Part shown: piece by piece, positions 1-7,717 of the stretch
Layout of the letters: every line of letters begins with the position of its first letter
Position numbering within the stretch: position 1 is the first letter of the stretch
The notes under the pieces: generated by a model
The model's input: only the letters and a program-made list of their open reading frames with translations
The model's database searches: none
What the model was told of the DNA's origin: nothing
Position numbers and translations under genes: made by a program
From: Duncaniella dubosii
GTDB taxonomy: Bacteria; Bacteroidota; Bacteroidia; Bacteroidales; Muribaculaceae
Direction: 5' to 3'
Assembly: GCF_004803915.1 (NCBI RefSeq)
Contig: NZ_CP039396.1
Span: 1,922,001-1,986,000, forward strand
Length of the DNA stretch: 64,000 bases

Positions 1-405
1 GCCAATTTCCTGCGTCTGCTCCGTCTGCCCGCAGAAGTTCAGTTAGGGCTGCGCGACAAGCGCATTGACATGGGCCATGCGCGCGCGCTGCTGAGCATCG
101 ACGATCCCAAACTTCAGCTGAGACTCTACGAGGAAATCCTCAGACACGGGCTTTCGGTGCGCAAGGTCGAGGAGCTTGCCAAGAAATATCAGCAGGCCGC
201 CCTCGAAGGCAAGACTCCGGCCGATGAGAGCAAAAGACTTTCTAACAATGATTATGATATTTTAAAAAATCATCTTTCACAGCGCTTCAGCACCCCTGTA
301 AAGCTAACATGCGATGCTTCCGGCAAGGGTAAAATCTCATTTTCTTTCCGCGACGAGGCGGAACTTGAAAGATTAATTGCTATCTTTGACACTGCAAAAC
401 AGTGA
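1..405 (+). CDS. parB: Chromosome-partitioning protein ParB, C-terminal part (5' end outside window)
   Basis: The reading frame is already open at base 1 and runs to a TGA at 403-405, giving the last 134 residues. The sequence shows the end of the ParB DNA-binding core (LRLP..VQ..LRDKRIDMGHARALLSI), a hallmark of the KorB/Spo0J helix-turn-helix region that binds parS sites. It is followed by a short linker and a C-terminal segment of the dimerisation type. In the family, ParB is a CTP-dependent clamp that spreads around parS and works with ParA in chromosome segregation. The following genes (DUF5683 protein, LysM lytic transglycosylase) match the usual Bacteroidales parA-parB neighbourhood. 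The first ATG in frame at 70 is internal and is not the start. Confidence 0.93.
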   Translation, partial: ANFLRLLRLPAEVQLGLRDKRIDMGHARALLSIDDPKLQLRLYEEILRHGLSVRKVEELAKKYQQAALEGKTPADESKRLSNNDYDILKNHLSQRFSTPVKLTCDASGKGKISFSFRDEAELERLIAIFDTAKQ

Positions 406-478
406 ACGGCCGGACCTGTTTATTCCTCCGGTCTTTGCGGGTTTGTATAATGGTTTGTAAGCCAGTTGAATAACTAAG

Positions 479-1384
479 ATGCAATCAGCAGCGGAAAAAG
501 ATCATAACCACATAGGGCCTCTGTTTGGTGTGCTTGTCGGCATGATGATGATCGTGCTGACATGTCCTTTTAACATTTTTTCTGAAACTCCGCCGCCGGC
601 AGCTCCAGTTGCGGCGATTGACAGCGCCGGCCGCAATCTGCCGGTGCGCCCAAACAGACCGGTGCGTCCCAAGAAGCGCCCGACATCGCCCATCACCGTC
701 ATGCCCGACAGCATTCCCATCGGACGGCCTCTGACAGAGCCTTCGGTTGTCGTTGTCGACAGTCTTTCGGTTCATGGCGATTCGGTCTCCGTAGTCCCTG
801 TCGACTCTGCCGCCGTGGTCAACGCACCGCTCCCCAATCCAAATGATTCCGTGGCCGGCCTCTATGTCGAAAAGACTTTCACCTTTGTCCCCAATCCGAC
901 AAAAGCCGTGTGGATGTCGGCTCTCTTCCCGGGGCTCGGACAGCTCTACAACCGGCGCTACTGGAAACTGCCGATCGTAGTCGGTGCATACATGGGACTT
1001 GGCTATGCCACAAACTGGAACAACACCATGCTGCGCGACTACACACGCGCCTATTCCGACATAATGGACAGCGACCCCAATACAAACAGCTACATGGATT
1101 TCTTCGCACCGACAGTCAATGAGGCCGATCTCGACAAATCGTGGCTCACTGACCTGTTGCGCCGCCGTAAGAACATGTACCGTCGCAACCGCGACCTATG
1201 TATAATATGTATGGTCGGTGTCTATGCGATCGCCATGATCGATGCCTATGTCGATGCCCAGCTTGCCCATTTCGACATTTCGCCTGACCTTAGTGTCGAC
1301 ATCGCGCCGACGCTTCTTCCCGGCGACACTTCGGGGCGGTTCACGCTGCCGAGCGTGGGATTCTACTGGGCGCTCAATTTCTGA
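479..1384 (+). CDS. DUF5683 domain protein, membrane associated
   Basis: This 301-residue protein begins at an ATG about 70 bases after parB. An N-terminal hydrophobic stretch (about residues 15-33) is a signal anchor. A Pro/Arg- and Val/Asp-rich linker of roughly 100 residues follows. The conserved DUF5683 core (about 135-270) opens with N-P-T-K-A-V-W-M-S-A-L-F-P-G-L-G-Q-L-Y-N and contains two more hydrophobic segments (about 162-178 and 240-258). The motif GLGQ-YN-R is typical of this Bacteroidetes family, whose function is not established. Its fixed position between parB and the lytic transglycosylase suggests a cell-envelope or division role, but that is inference. It is probably co-transcribed with both neighbours. 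Confidence 0.85.
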   Translation: MQSAAEKDHNHIGPLFGVLVGMMMIVLTCPFNIFSETPPPAAPVAAIDSAGRNLPVRPNRPVRPKKRPTSPITVMPDSIPIGRPLTEPSVVVVDSLSVHGDSVSVVPVDSAAVVNAPLPNPNDSVAGLYVEKTFTFVPNPTKAVWMSALFPGLGQLYNRRYWKLPIVVGAYMGLGYATNWNNTMLRDYTRAYSDIMDSDPNTNSYMDFFAPTVNEADLDKSWLTDLLRRRKNMYRRNRDLCIICMVGVYAIAMIDAYVDAQLAHFDISPDLSVDIAPTLLPGDTSGRFTLPSVGFYWALNF

Positions 1385-1418
1385 ACTCTCATCAACTCTC
1401 CAATCAAAATACCGTCAC

Positions 1419-3209
1419 ATGAAAAAATCAATCCTTGCCACATTGCTTGCTCTTGGGCTTTCGGCCTCGATGACGCTCAGTGCGCGGTCGATACTCGACA
1501 TCAAGCAGTCAATAACCGACGACAATATAATCGCTCCCGAAAGCTTCGAGACACAGACTCGTCTGCTTGAAGAGAACTTCTATATAAAGAACTACGTAGT
1601 GCCGGGAATGGACCTCGGCGAGCCGCAGCCCGCATCTCCTGCTGAATACGAGGAGCGGCTCAAGGTGCTACCGACCGTAATCGAGATGCCCTACAATTCG
1701 CTTGTCGGCAATTTCATCAACATGTATCTGACCAAGAAGCGCACACTTGTGGCCGACATGCTCGCCCTCCACAGCTACTACGGTCCGATATTTGTCGAGG
1801 AGCTTATCAAGGAAGGGATGCCGACTGAGCTGCAATATCTCCCGGTGATCGAATCGGCCATCAATCCCAACGCGATTTCGCGTGCGGGCGCGGCCGGACT
1901 CTGGCAGTTCATGCCCGCCACCGCAAAGGGGCTTGGCATGGAGGTCAACTCGCTCGTCGACGAGCGCAGGGACGCACGTCTTTCCTCGCGCAACGCCGCC
2001 CGCTACCTGAAGCAGCTCTACGACATCTACAACGACTGGTCGCTTGCGATCGCCGCCTACAACTGCGGACCCGGCAATGTCAACAAGGCCATGCGCAGGG
2101 CAGGGGAGGGGAAGAAGGATTTCTGGGAAATCTACGAGTTTCTTCCGGCAGAGACCAGAGGCTATGTCCCCGTGTTTATCGCCGCCAACTATGTGATGAA
2201 CTATTATGGCAAACACGGCATTACCCCGACCATCATCAAGCGCCATCTCACCACCGACACTGTCACTGTCGACAAATACATACACTTCAACCAGATTGCG
2301 GCTGTGCTCAACATCCCTGTCGATGAAATCCGCATGCTCAACCCGCAGTTCCTCAAGGACGTGATTCCCGGAGACTACCGGCCATACACGCTCACTCTGC
2401 CGACCCAGCAGTGTCTGAGCTACGTGATGAGCGAGAAGCGCATCGCCGACTACGATTCCGAGCTTTACGCCCGCCGCTCGCATGTCGAGCCGGGGGCGCA
2501 GCCCGCCGACCCTGTGCTGCCCGAGAGCGACCACGGCGCTGCCAACCTTGCCAGCGCGAGCCGCCAGAGCGTAAACGCCGAGACAAACAACGAGCTTGCA
2601 CATACCGGCCTTGTCGAACAGATGACGGTCAGGACCCACGTCGTTGGCCGTGGCGAAAGCATCCGCGACATAGCCCGCAAATATGGAGTCTCAGCCACCG
2701 ACATCAAGCGATGGAACCACCTCCGTCGCGGAAAAGTGCGCGAGGGCGACTCTTTGCGCATCGAGACTTTCGAACGCATGAATCCTGAAAACATCAAGGT
2801 CGTGGCCGCTGCGGAAGTCGCACAGGTCACTCCTCAGGAACTCCGCGAGGCCGGTGCTACCGAGCTTGTCGTTGCCGTAGCCAAGGCTTCGGGCCAGTCG
2901 TCAGCCTCGACACCGTCAACGTCCGGGCAGGATGCGGCCGCATCGCCGGCTTCCGCCGAGCCTGCCACTCCGGCCAAAACACCTGCCAAGACTACAGCAG
3001 CGCCTAAGAAAGCAGCCCCGGCGACTACTGTCTACAGAGTCCGCAAGGGCGACAACCTCGGCAAGATCGCCGCGCGCTACGGCACGACGGTCGCCGCCAT
3101 TCAGGCTGCCAACGGCATGGGGTCGAAAACGGCCCTCCAGATAGGACAGAAGCTCAAGATTCCGCCGAAAAAGGCCAAGAAATCGACTTCTCGCCGCCGT
3201 CGTCGCTGA
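1419..3209 (+). CDS. Membrane-bound lytic murein transglycosylase (MltD-like) with two LysM domains
   Basis: The protein is 596 residues. The ATG at 1419 is chosen because it is followed by a signal peptide (MKKSILATLLALGLSASMTLSA); the frame is open further upstream into the previous gene. The SLT/goose-lysozyme-like domain lies at about residues 115-270, with catalytic Glu145 in PVIESAINP and the conserved blocks GLWQFMP and AYNCGPGNV. A first LysM lies near 405-450 and a second near 538-582, separated by an Ala/Pro/Thr-rich linker, and the tail is very basic (K/R-rich). The family cleaves peptidoglycan glycan strands to form 1,6-anhydro ends, and LysM modules bind the wall. A strong terminator follows, so this closes the parB-side transcription unit. 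Confidence 0.93.
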   Translation: MKKSILATLLALGLSASMTLSARSILDIKQSITDDNIIAPESFETQTRLLEENFYIKNYVVPGMDLGEPQPASPAEYEERLKVLPTVIEMPYNSLVGNFINMYLTKKRTLVADMLALHSYYGPIFVEELIKEGMPTELQYLPVIESAINPNAISRAGAAGLWQFMPATAKGLGMEVNSLVDERRDARLSSRNAARYLKQLYDIYNDWSLAIAAYNCGPGNVNKAMRRAGEGKKDFWEIYEFLPAETRGYVPVFIAANYVMNYYGKHGITPTIIKRHLTTDTVTVDKYIHFNQIAAVLNIPVDEIRMLNPQFLKDVIPGDYRPYTLTLPTQQCLSYVMSEKRIADYDSELYARRSHVEPGAQPADPVLPESDHGAANLASASRQSVNAETNNELAHTGLVEQMTVRTHVVGRGESIRDIARKYGVSATDIKRWNHLRRGKVREGDSLRIETFERMNPENIKVVAAAEVAQVTPQELREAGATELVVAVAKASGQSSASTPSTSGQDAAASPASAEPATPAKTPAKTTAAPKKAAPATTVYRVRKGDNLGKIAARYGTTVAAIQAANGMGSKTALQIGQKLKIPPKKAKKSTSRRRRR

Positions 3210-3232
3210 CAGCGGTCTCGCCTTTTCCGGCG

Positions 3233-3288
3233 AAACATATCGCTCCGGCCATACCTGTTATATAATATGTGGCCGGAGCGATATGTTT
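3233..3288 (+). terminator. Strong intrinsic terminator after the lytic transglycosylase
   Basis: An inverted repeat of 19 bases per arm (AAACATATCGCTCCGGCCA at 3233-3251, complement at 3270-3288) encloses an 18-base AT-rich loop. The arms begin with A-rich and end with T-rich sequence, so it could stop transcription from either side. A second smaller hairpin (CCCGTGTC/GACACGGG, 3292-3321) follows at once. Confidence 0.8.
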
Positions 3289-3559
3289 TATCCCGTGTCG
3301 CGACCTTCGGCCGGACACGGGTGTCGCGGAAAACCGTTAACGATTTTTTGCAGACACTTCCTTGCGCACCTCGGAAATTATGCCTAACTTCGAGCCAAAT
3401 TCGCCTTTAGCTTGTCAGGTCACTGTCTGAAACACACAATTCATGACACTATCTAAAGCACACGTATCCGAAATCGACCCCGACCAAAACGGTTTTTAGG
3501 GTAATTGCTATAGTCAAACACATTCTGACGGCGATTTTTCGCAGATTGTAGGGAAAACA
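3289..3559. other. Intergenic region up to the insertion sequence
   Basis: About 270 bases without a credible gene. It holds the small hairpin at 3292-3321 and ends in the left copy of the 9-bp target duplication (3551-3559) of the ISAs1 element. I see no promoter of the TAnnTTTG type here. Confidence 0.5.
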
Positions 3560-3579
3560 CACGGCTCTTTCATTTAAGA
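3560..3579 (+). repeat. Left terminal inverted repeat of the ISAs1 element
   Basis: A 20-bp sequence identical to the reverse complement of 5077-5096. Confidence 0.92.
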
Positions 3580-3684
3580 CAAAAAATAGAGACATATCTT
3601 CCCTTACCCGGTTCATTTCGAATCGGGTAATTTTATTGATGTTGTATGTCAGGGATTTATCTTTTTGTCAAAATCTTAATTTTT

Positions 3685-4974
3685 TCATTTTTGGCACAGG
3701 AACCGCATGAGTTTAGTAAAGCTCATTGAGACATGCCTCATGAGCTCTGCCACTCCTTTTCTTTTGTCCGACCGCTTTTTGCGAAGCCCTTTCCATATTG
3801 AAAATACCGAGAGGACTATTCTCTGGATGGTGTCAAGATTGCGGGCAGCTTTAGACGACTTACGTTTGATCCTGTCTTGCAGGAGATTGACATCCAGCCC
3901 CCAGTGCATGCTCTCTATCGACCAGTGGTCTCGCACATATGCCCCGAGAGCGGGCGTGTCGGTTGGCAGACTGCTCACATACAGCCTTTTTTCGGAGGTA
4001 TGCGCGCCTGTTGACTTCCTTACCGTGTCGGCTTCATATTCTATTATCGTCATATTGCCGCCCCATTTCTCCTTGTCTGCTATGACTTCAAGCCCGTCGT
4101 AGACACGATAAGTCCGGGTCTCGATTCTGCCGTGTCCGAGTTCCGGCCCTTCGGTATATGAATAGACGGGCGTGAGCCCCTCAAGTCTGTCTTCCACGCC
4201 GTAGCGCAGGGAGCGCTGGTTGGCCTTGAGTTCTATCAGGAAGTCACCGCCTTGCTCCCTGATTCTGTCGATTATCTCCTTCTGCATGGACATGGCGTCT
4301 GCGGTTACGATCTTTCCGGATATGTCGATTTTGTCAATCAGTACCGGGACTGCCTTTATCTCGTTGCTCTTTTCCTGACATGCTTCCGTTGCCACTGTAA
4401 TGCCGGCATTGAAAGAATATGCCGACACAATATCCGGATTGCGCCCGTTTTCCTGAACGGTGCCACGCTCGGCCTTACCGTCCACACAGACTATTTCCCT
4501 GTCGCGGCACGCCTTAAGCAGCTCATTGCGGAAGCCCTCGGCGAACGCCTGCATCCTGTCGGCCATGGATAAATCGTCGACACCGTTCTCCACCCGACAA
4601 AGGGTAGCCTCCGAAGGGATTCCATTCTTCAGTAGACCCATTTTACGGAGTTTTTTGAGATTGTGTCTGCCGAACGCTATTATATCAGCACGTCCGACAT
4701 ACCCGCAGGTCCGTCCCAGTATCATCAGAATGATGATGTCACTGAGCCGGTGACGGATGTTTCCTTTATCACACCTACGGAAATCAGGGACTGACCAGGC
4801 AAAATTCATCAGGCGTTCCAGGATACTGCCCTGTGGTATGAATTTATTTAGTACTTTTGCGGCATGATTGGGCTTACGTGCCTCAATCGAATGTTTTTGG
4901 TCAAGCGGATCCATTTTTTGCGTAACTATTTGATTTTCACCTATAAAGTTACTAAAAATCTGCCGCTTGGCCAA
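3685..4974 (-). CDS. ISAs1-family DDE transposase
   Basis: The 429-residue protein has the N-terminal DDE_Tnp_1-associated region (about 45-140, with RCDKGNIRHRLSDIIILMILG) followed by the DDE catalytic core. Visible catalytic residues are Asp165 (CVDGKAERG), Asp226 (VTADAMSMQ) and Glu354 (HWSIESMHWGLDV). The family-typical blocks GGDFLIELKANQ and HGRIETRTYRVYD also match ISAs1/H-repeat transposases. Length is normal for the family and nothing is broken, so the enzyme should be active. A methionine at residue 21 is an alternative start. It acts in the cytoplasm, cutting and joining the element ends. Confidence 0.93.
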   Translation of the reverse strand: MAKRQIFSNFIGENQIVTQKMDPLDQKHSIEARKPNHAAKVLNKFIPQGSILERLMNFAWSVPDFRRCDKGNIRHRLSDIIILMILGRTCGYVGRADIIAFGRHNLKKLRKMGLLKNGIPSEATLCRVENGVDDLSMADRMQAFAEGFRNELLKACRDREIVCVDGKAERGTVQENGRNPDIVSAYSFNAGITVATEACQEKSNEIKAVPVLIDKIDISGKIVTADAMSMQKEIIDRIREQGGDFLIELKANQRSLRYGVEDRLEGLTPVYSYTEGPELGHGRIETRTYRVYDGLEVIADKEKWGGNMTIIEYEADTVRKSTGAHTSEKRLYVSSLPTDTPALGAYVRDHWSIESMHWGLDVNLLQDRIKRKSSKAARNLDTIQRIVLSVFSIWKGLRKKRSDKRKGVAELMRHVSMSFTKLMRFLCQK

Positions 4975-5076
4975 ATTTTATGAATGCTTATTTTATTAAT
5001 AATCAGGGAAATAGTCACATCTATACACGCAGGATGCCCTCTATAAAATAGCACATTCATTGAGTGTGCAACGTAT

Positions 5077-5096
5077 TCTTAAATGAAAGAGCCGTG
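5077..5096 (-). repeat. Right terminal inverted repeat of the ISAs1 element
   Basis: A 20-bp perfect complement of the left repeat at 3560-3579. The 9-bp target duplication copy follows at 5097-5105. Confidence 0.92.
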
Positions 5097-5124
5097 GGGA
5101 AAACATGTTTTTTTTCTTAAAAAA

Positions 5125-5156
5125 TTTGCTAAAAATTGGGGAAAGTCGTATATTTG
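5125..5156 (+). promoter_or_regulatory. Promoter of the pilus operon (Bacteroidetes sigma-ABfr type)
   Basis: A -33 box TTTG at 5125-5128 and a -7 box TATATTTG at 5149-5156 are separated by 20 bp. This matches the Bacteroidetes consensus TTTG-N19-21-TAnnTTTG exactly. It lies 28 bp beyond the right end of the ISAs1 element and about 290 bp upstream of the first pilus gene, so the transcript has a long leader. Confidence 0.7.
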
Positions 5157-5446
5157 TCACACCTAAACCGAAGAACTTTTATCATCCTGATTAACCTGAC
5201 GTTGATCTTATTTTAAAAGAACCTGCTCTTCAAACCAATCTGCTTATAGTAACTGACCACCATAACTTATCACATTATGTCTTGTATTGACCATAGGTTA
5301 TACACGCGCGTTCCGGCTCGCAGGGAGGTAAAAAATACCCCCCCCCGATTCGTGGCGTAAACGCCTGTGTGTCAGCGAATTGTGGCCGTCCGGCTATGCT
5401 CCGGAGCATATTGGGTGGACTCTACACGCTTATTCCAACACATTAT
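5157..5446 (+). other. Long 5' leader of the pilus operon with a C9 tract
   Basis: About 290 bases lie between the predicted promoter and the first pilus gene, with no credible gene. A run of nine C residues (5338-5346) sits about 100 bp before the start codon and is preceded by an A-rich run. The tract could slip during replication. I see no inverted repeats that would make the promoter invertible. Confidence 0.5.
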
Positions 5447-6031
5447 ATGAAGATTAAATTTCTCACGGCAGCGCTGCTGGGAGCCTTTTGTTGTATCCAT
5501 ACCTCAGCGCAGGACATCGCCGTAAAAACCAACCTTCTGTATGACGCTACCCTGACTATTAATGTCGGAGCGGAGATGCAGGTCGCCCCTAAATGGAGCG
5601 TCGACCTGTCGGGAAACTACAACCCGTGGACCCTCTCGGGAGGGAAGAAGTGGAAACACTGGATGATACAGCCCGAGGCGCGCTACTGGTTCTGTCAGCC
5701 TCTCGGCGGACACTTCGTCGGTCTCCACCTACTCGGCGGTGAATACAACATCGGCCACCTCGGCCACGGCTTCAAGTTTCTCAACAACGACGCCCACGCT
5801 CTCTCCGACCACCGCTATCAGGGTTGGTTTGCCGGCGCAGGCATAGCCTACGGCTACTCTTGGCTGCTCGGAAAACACTGGAACCTCGAAGCCGAAATCG
5901 GCATCGGATGGGCCTACACCCGCTACGACACCTTCGAGTGCAAGGGATGTGGCCGCAAGGTCCGTGCCAACAAGGCCCACAACTACGTCGGCCCGACTAA
6001 AGCCGCCCTCAACCTCGTATATGTATTTTAA
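5447..6031 (+). CDS. DUF3575 outer-membrane-like protein of the type V pilus operon
   Basis: The 194-residue protein starts at the ATG at 5447, directly before a signal peptide (MKIKFLTAALLGAFCCIHTSAQ); an upstream in-frame ATG at 5369 would add residues without signal character. The mature protein matches DUF3575: KTNLLYDATLTINVGAE near the N-terminus, then alternating aromatic beta-strand segments (WSVDLSGNYNPW, GYSWLLGKHWNLEAEIG) and a final strand ALNLVYVF ending in Phe, as in small outer-membrane beta-barrels. DUF3575 genes usually open Mfa/fimbrillin operons in Bacteroidales. An accessory role in pilus export or anchoring is inferred from context only. Confidence 0.85.
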   Translation: MKIKFLTAALLGAFCCIHTSAQDIAVKTNLLYDATLTINVGAEMQVAPKWSVDLSGNYNPWTLSGGKKWKHWMIQPEARYWFCQPLGGHFVGLHLLGGEYNIGHLGHGFKFLNNDAHALSDHRYQGWFAGAGIAYGYSWLLGKHWNLEAEIGIGWAYTRYDTFECKGCGRKVRANKAHNYVGPTKAALNLVYVF

Positions 6032-6070
6032 AAGCTAACCGTCAACCCCCATAACCAATACGAAAAGTAT

Positions 6071-7467
6071 ATGAGAACCATTCATACACTCCTCATGGCA
6101 ATGGCAACCGTCAGCGCCACCGCAGCCACCCAGTCGGTGACGGTCAGCGATGTAAACGTCGAACGCTCCGCAAGCTCCCTCGTCGTCACCATGAACCTCG
6201 ACGCAACCGCAATGAAGCTCAAGAGCGACCGTGAGATAAAATACATCCCCGTGATCACCAACGGCACAGAGCGCCGCGAGCTCCCAGAGGTTATCATCGC
6301 AGGGCGTAACCGCTACATACAGAACCAGCGCCACGACACCCCCGAAGCGCCCGCCATTCTCTCGCGTGCCGGACACACCGTCAGCTATTCAACCATCATC
6401 CCCTACGAGCAGTGGATGGAAGAATCGCGCCTTGTGCTCGTAGAGGACGAATGCGACTGCGGTGTCCTCACCCTCTCGTCGGGCCAGACATCCGAACTCG
6501 CCTCGATCGACTTCGTTGAGCGCGTTTTCGCCCCGCAGTTCGTTATGGTCACCCCTCCCGCAGAGCTTGAGAAAACCCGCTCGGCAAAAGGCTCGGCCTA
6601 TGTCGACTTCCCTGTCAACCGCACCGAAATCTCACCCACCTACCGCCGCAACCCCGAGGAGCTGGCCAAAATACGCTCGACAATCGATGTCGTAGCCAAC
6701 GACCCCGACTCGCGCATAACCTCCGTCTCCATCGTCGGCTTCGCATCGCCCGAAGGCTCTTATGCCAACAACGAGCGCCTTGCCAAAGGCCGTTCGGCTT
6801 CGCTCGCCGAATACGTCCGCGGACTCTATTCGTTTGACGCCGACATGATGCACACCTCGTGGGTGGCCGAAAACTGGAAGGACTCCGCAACTACGTGGCG
6901 ACATGCAGCCTCCCCGACACCACAGCCCTCCTCGCCGTCATCGACGACACATCTCTCGCTCCCGACGTGCGCGAATGGCGGCTCAAATCCAAGTTCCCGC
7001 AGGACTACGCATTCCTCCTCAAAAACGTATATCCCGGACTCCGACGTTCAGACTACACCGTCGACTACGTGGTCCGCTCCTTCGTCACAGTCGAAGAAAT
7101 CCGTCAGGTCATGGCGACCGCACCCCAGAAGCTCAGCCTCAACGAAATCTATGTCGTGGCTAACTTTCTTGAGCCTGACTCCGACCCCTATCGCGAGGCG
7201 TTTGAGCTTGCTGTCCGTATGTATCCCGACGACCCCGTTGCAAATCTCAACATGGCTGCCATTGCACTCCGTCGCGACGAGCTCAATGCAGCAGCGGGCT
7301 ATCTGGCAAAGGCCGGAAACTCCCCTCGTGCCACATATGCGCGTGGTGTCCTCGCTGCAAAGCAGGGCGACAATGCCACTGCCAACACCCTACTGAAGTC
7401 AGCTGCCGACGCAGGTATCGCCGAAGCAGCCGATGCCCTCGACCAGCTTCAGAAAATCAATAAGTGA
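6071..7467 (+). pseudogene. DUF3868 (OmpA-like) pilus accessory protein, frameshifted
   Basis: One protein is split between two frames. The first covers residues 1 to about 269: a signal peptide, then the DUF3868 N-terminal domain, then an OmpA-like segment (YVDFPVNRTEISPTYRRNPEEL and VGFASPEGSYANNERLAKGRS). At about 6875-6880 coding continues in the next frame with GLRNYV, a region with DYTVDYVVRSF and a C-terminal helical TPR-like part to 7467. Adding one G in TGGAAGG restores W-E-G-L-R-N-Y and a 465-residue product, the usual length. DUF3868 proteins accompany Mfa-type pili, where the OmpA-like domain is expected to contact peptidoglycan. Because a single base in a G run restores the gene, it may be intact in the cell and the shift a sequencing error. 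Confidence 0.8.
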
Positions 7468-7609
7468 ACGTAATTCCCCAAAATTTGCCCCCTCATCGTC
7501 ATTTATCCTGACTTTGACACACGCGCAAACCTACCCCGCTACAAACCCCTTGCACTGATCCCCTAACAGATCACCTAATTGTTTATTCCTCAGATTTTTT
7601 ATCCCAATT

Positions 7610-7651
7610 TTAGCTTGGCCGTCGGTAGCCTAACCCGACGGTCGAGGCTAA
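7610..7651 (+). other. Hairpin in the spacer before the major pilin gene
   Basis: The 250-bp spacer 7468-7717 has no gene. Within it, TTAGC (7610-7614) and GCTAA (7647-7651) bracket an inner perfect stem CCGTCGG/CCGACGG with a 9-base loop. There is no T run after it, so it may be a leader structure or processing site for differential expression of the pilin rather than a terminator. No TAnnTTTG promoter is seen. Confidence 0.4.
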
Positions 7652-7717
7652 TCCCTCAACCCCAGATTTAAATCAACTAATTTAGAAATTAACTAAAATA
7701 AACCAATTTTTACTAAC

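Larger units (their letters stand above)
3560..5096 (-). mobile_element. Complete ISAs1-family insertion sequence, 1537 bp
   Basis: The element is bounded by perfect 20-bp terminal inverted repeats (CACGGCTCTTTCATTTAAGA at 3560-3579; its complement at 5077-5096). It is flanked by identical 9-bp direct repeats GGGAAAACA (3551-3559 and 5097-5105), which fits the 8-10 bp target duplications of the ISAs1 family. It carries one transposase gene on the minus strand. Its intact ends, perfect duplication and intact frame indicate a recent insertion. It landed between the transglycosylase terminator and the promoter of the pilus operon; the right end is 28 bp from the -33 box of that promoter. Confidence 0.93.

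Noticed and set aside
1668..2639. 323-codon minus-strand frame opposite the lytic transglycosylase
   Set aside because: It is the mirror of a well-conserved plus-strand gene with GC-rich third positions; it has no family match or start context.
5106..5446. Invertible promoter switch for the pilus operon
   Set aside because: I found no pair of inverted repeats flanking the promoter other than the IS ends, which lie outside it on one side only.
7610..7651. Riboswitch or phase-variable element before the major pilin
   Set aside because: Only a single hairpin is visible; no known riboswitch core and no repeats that would support switching.
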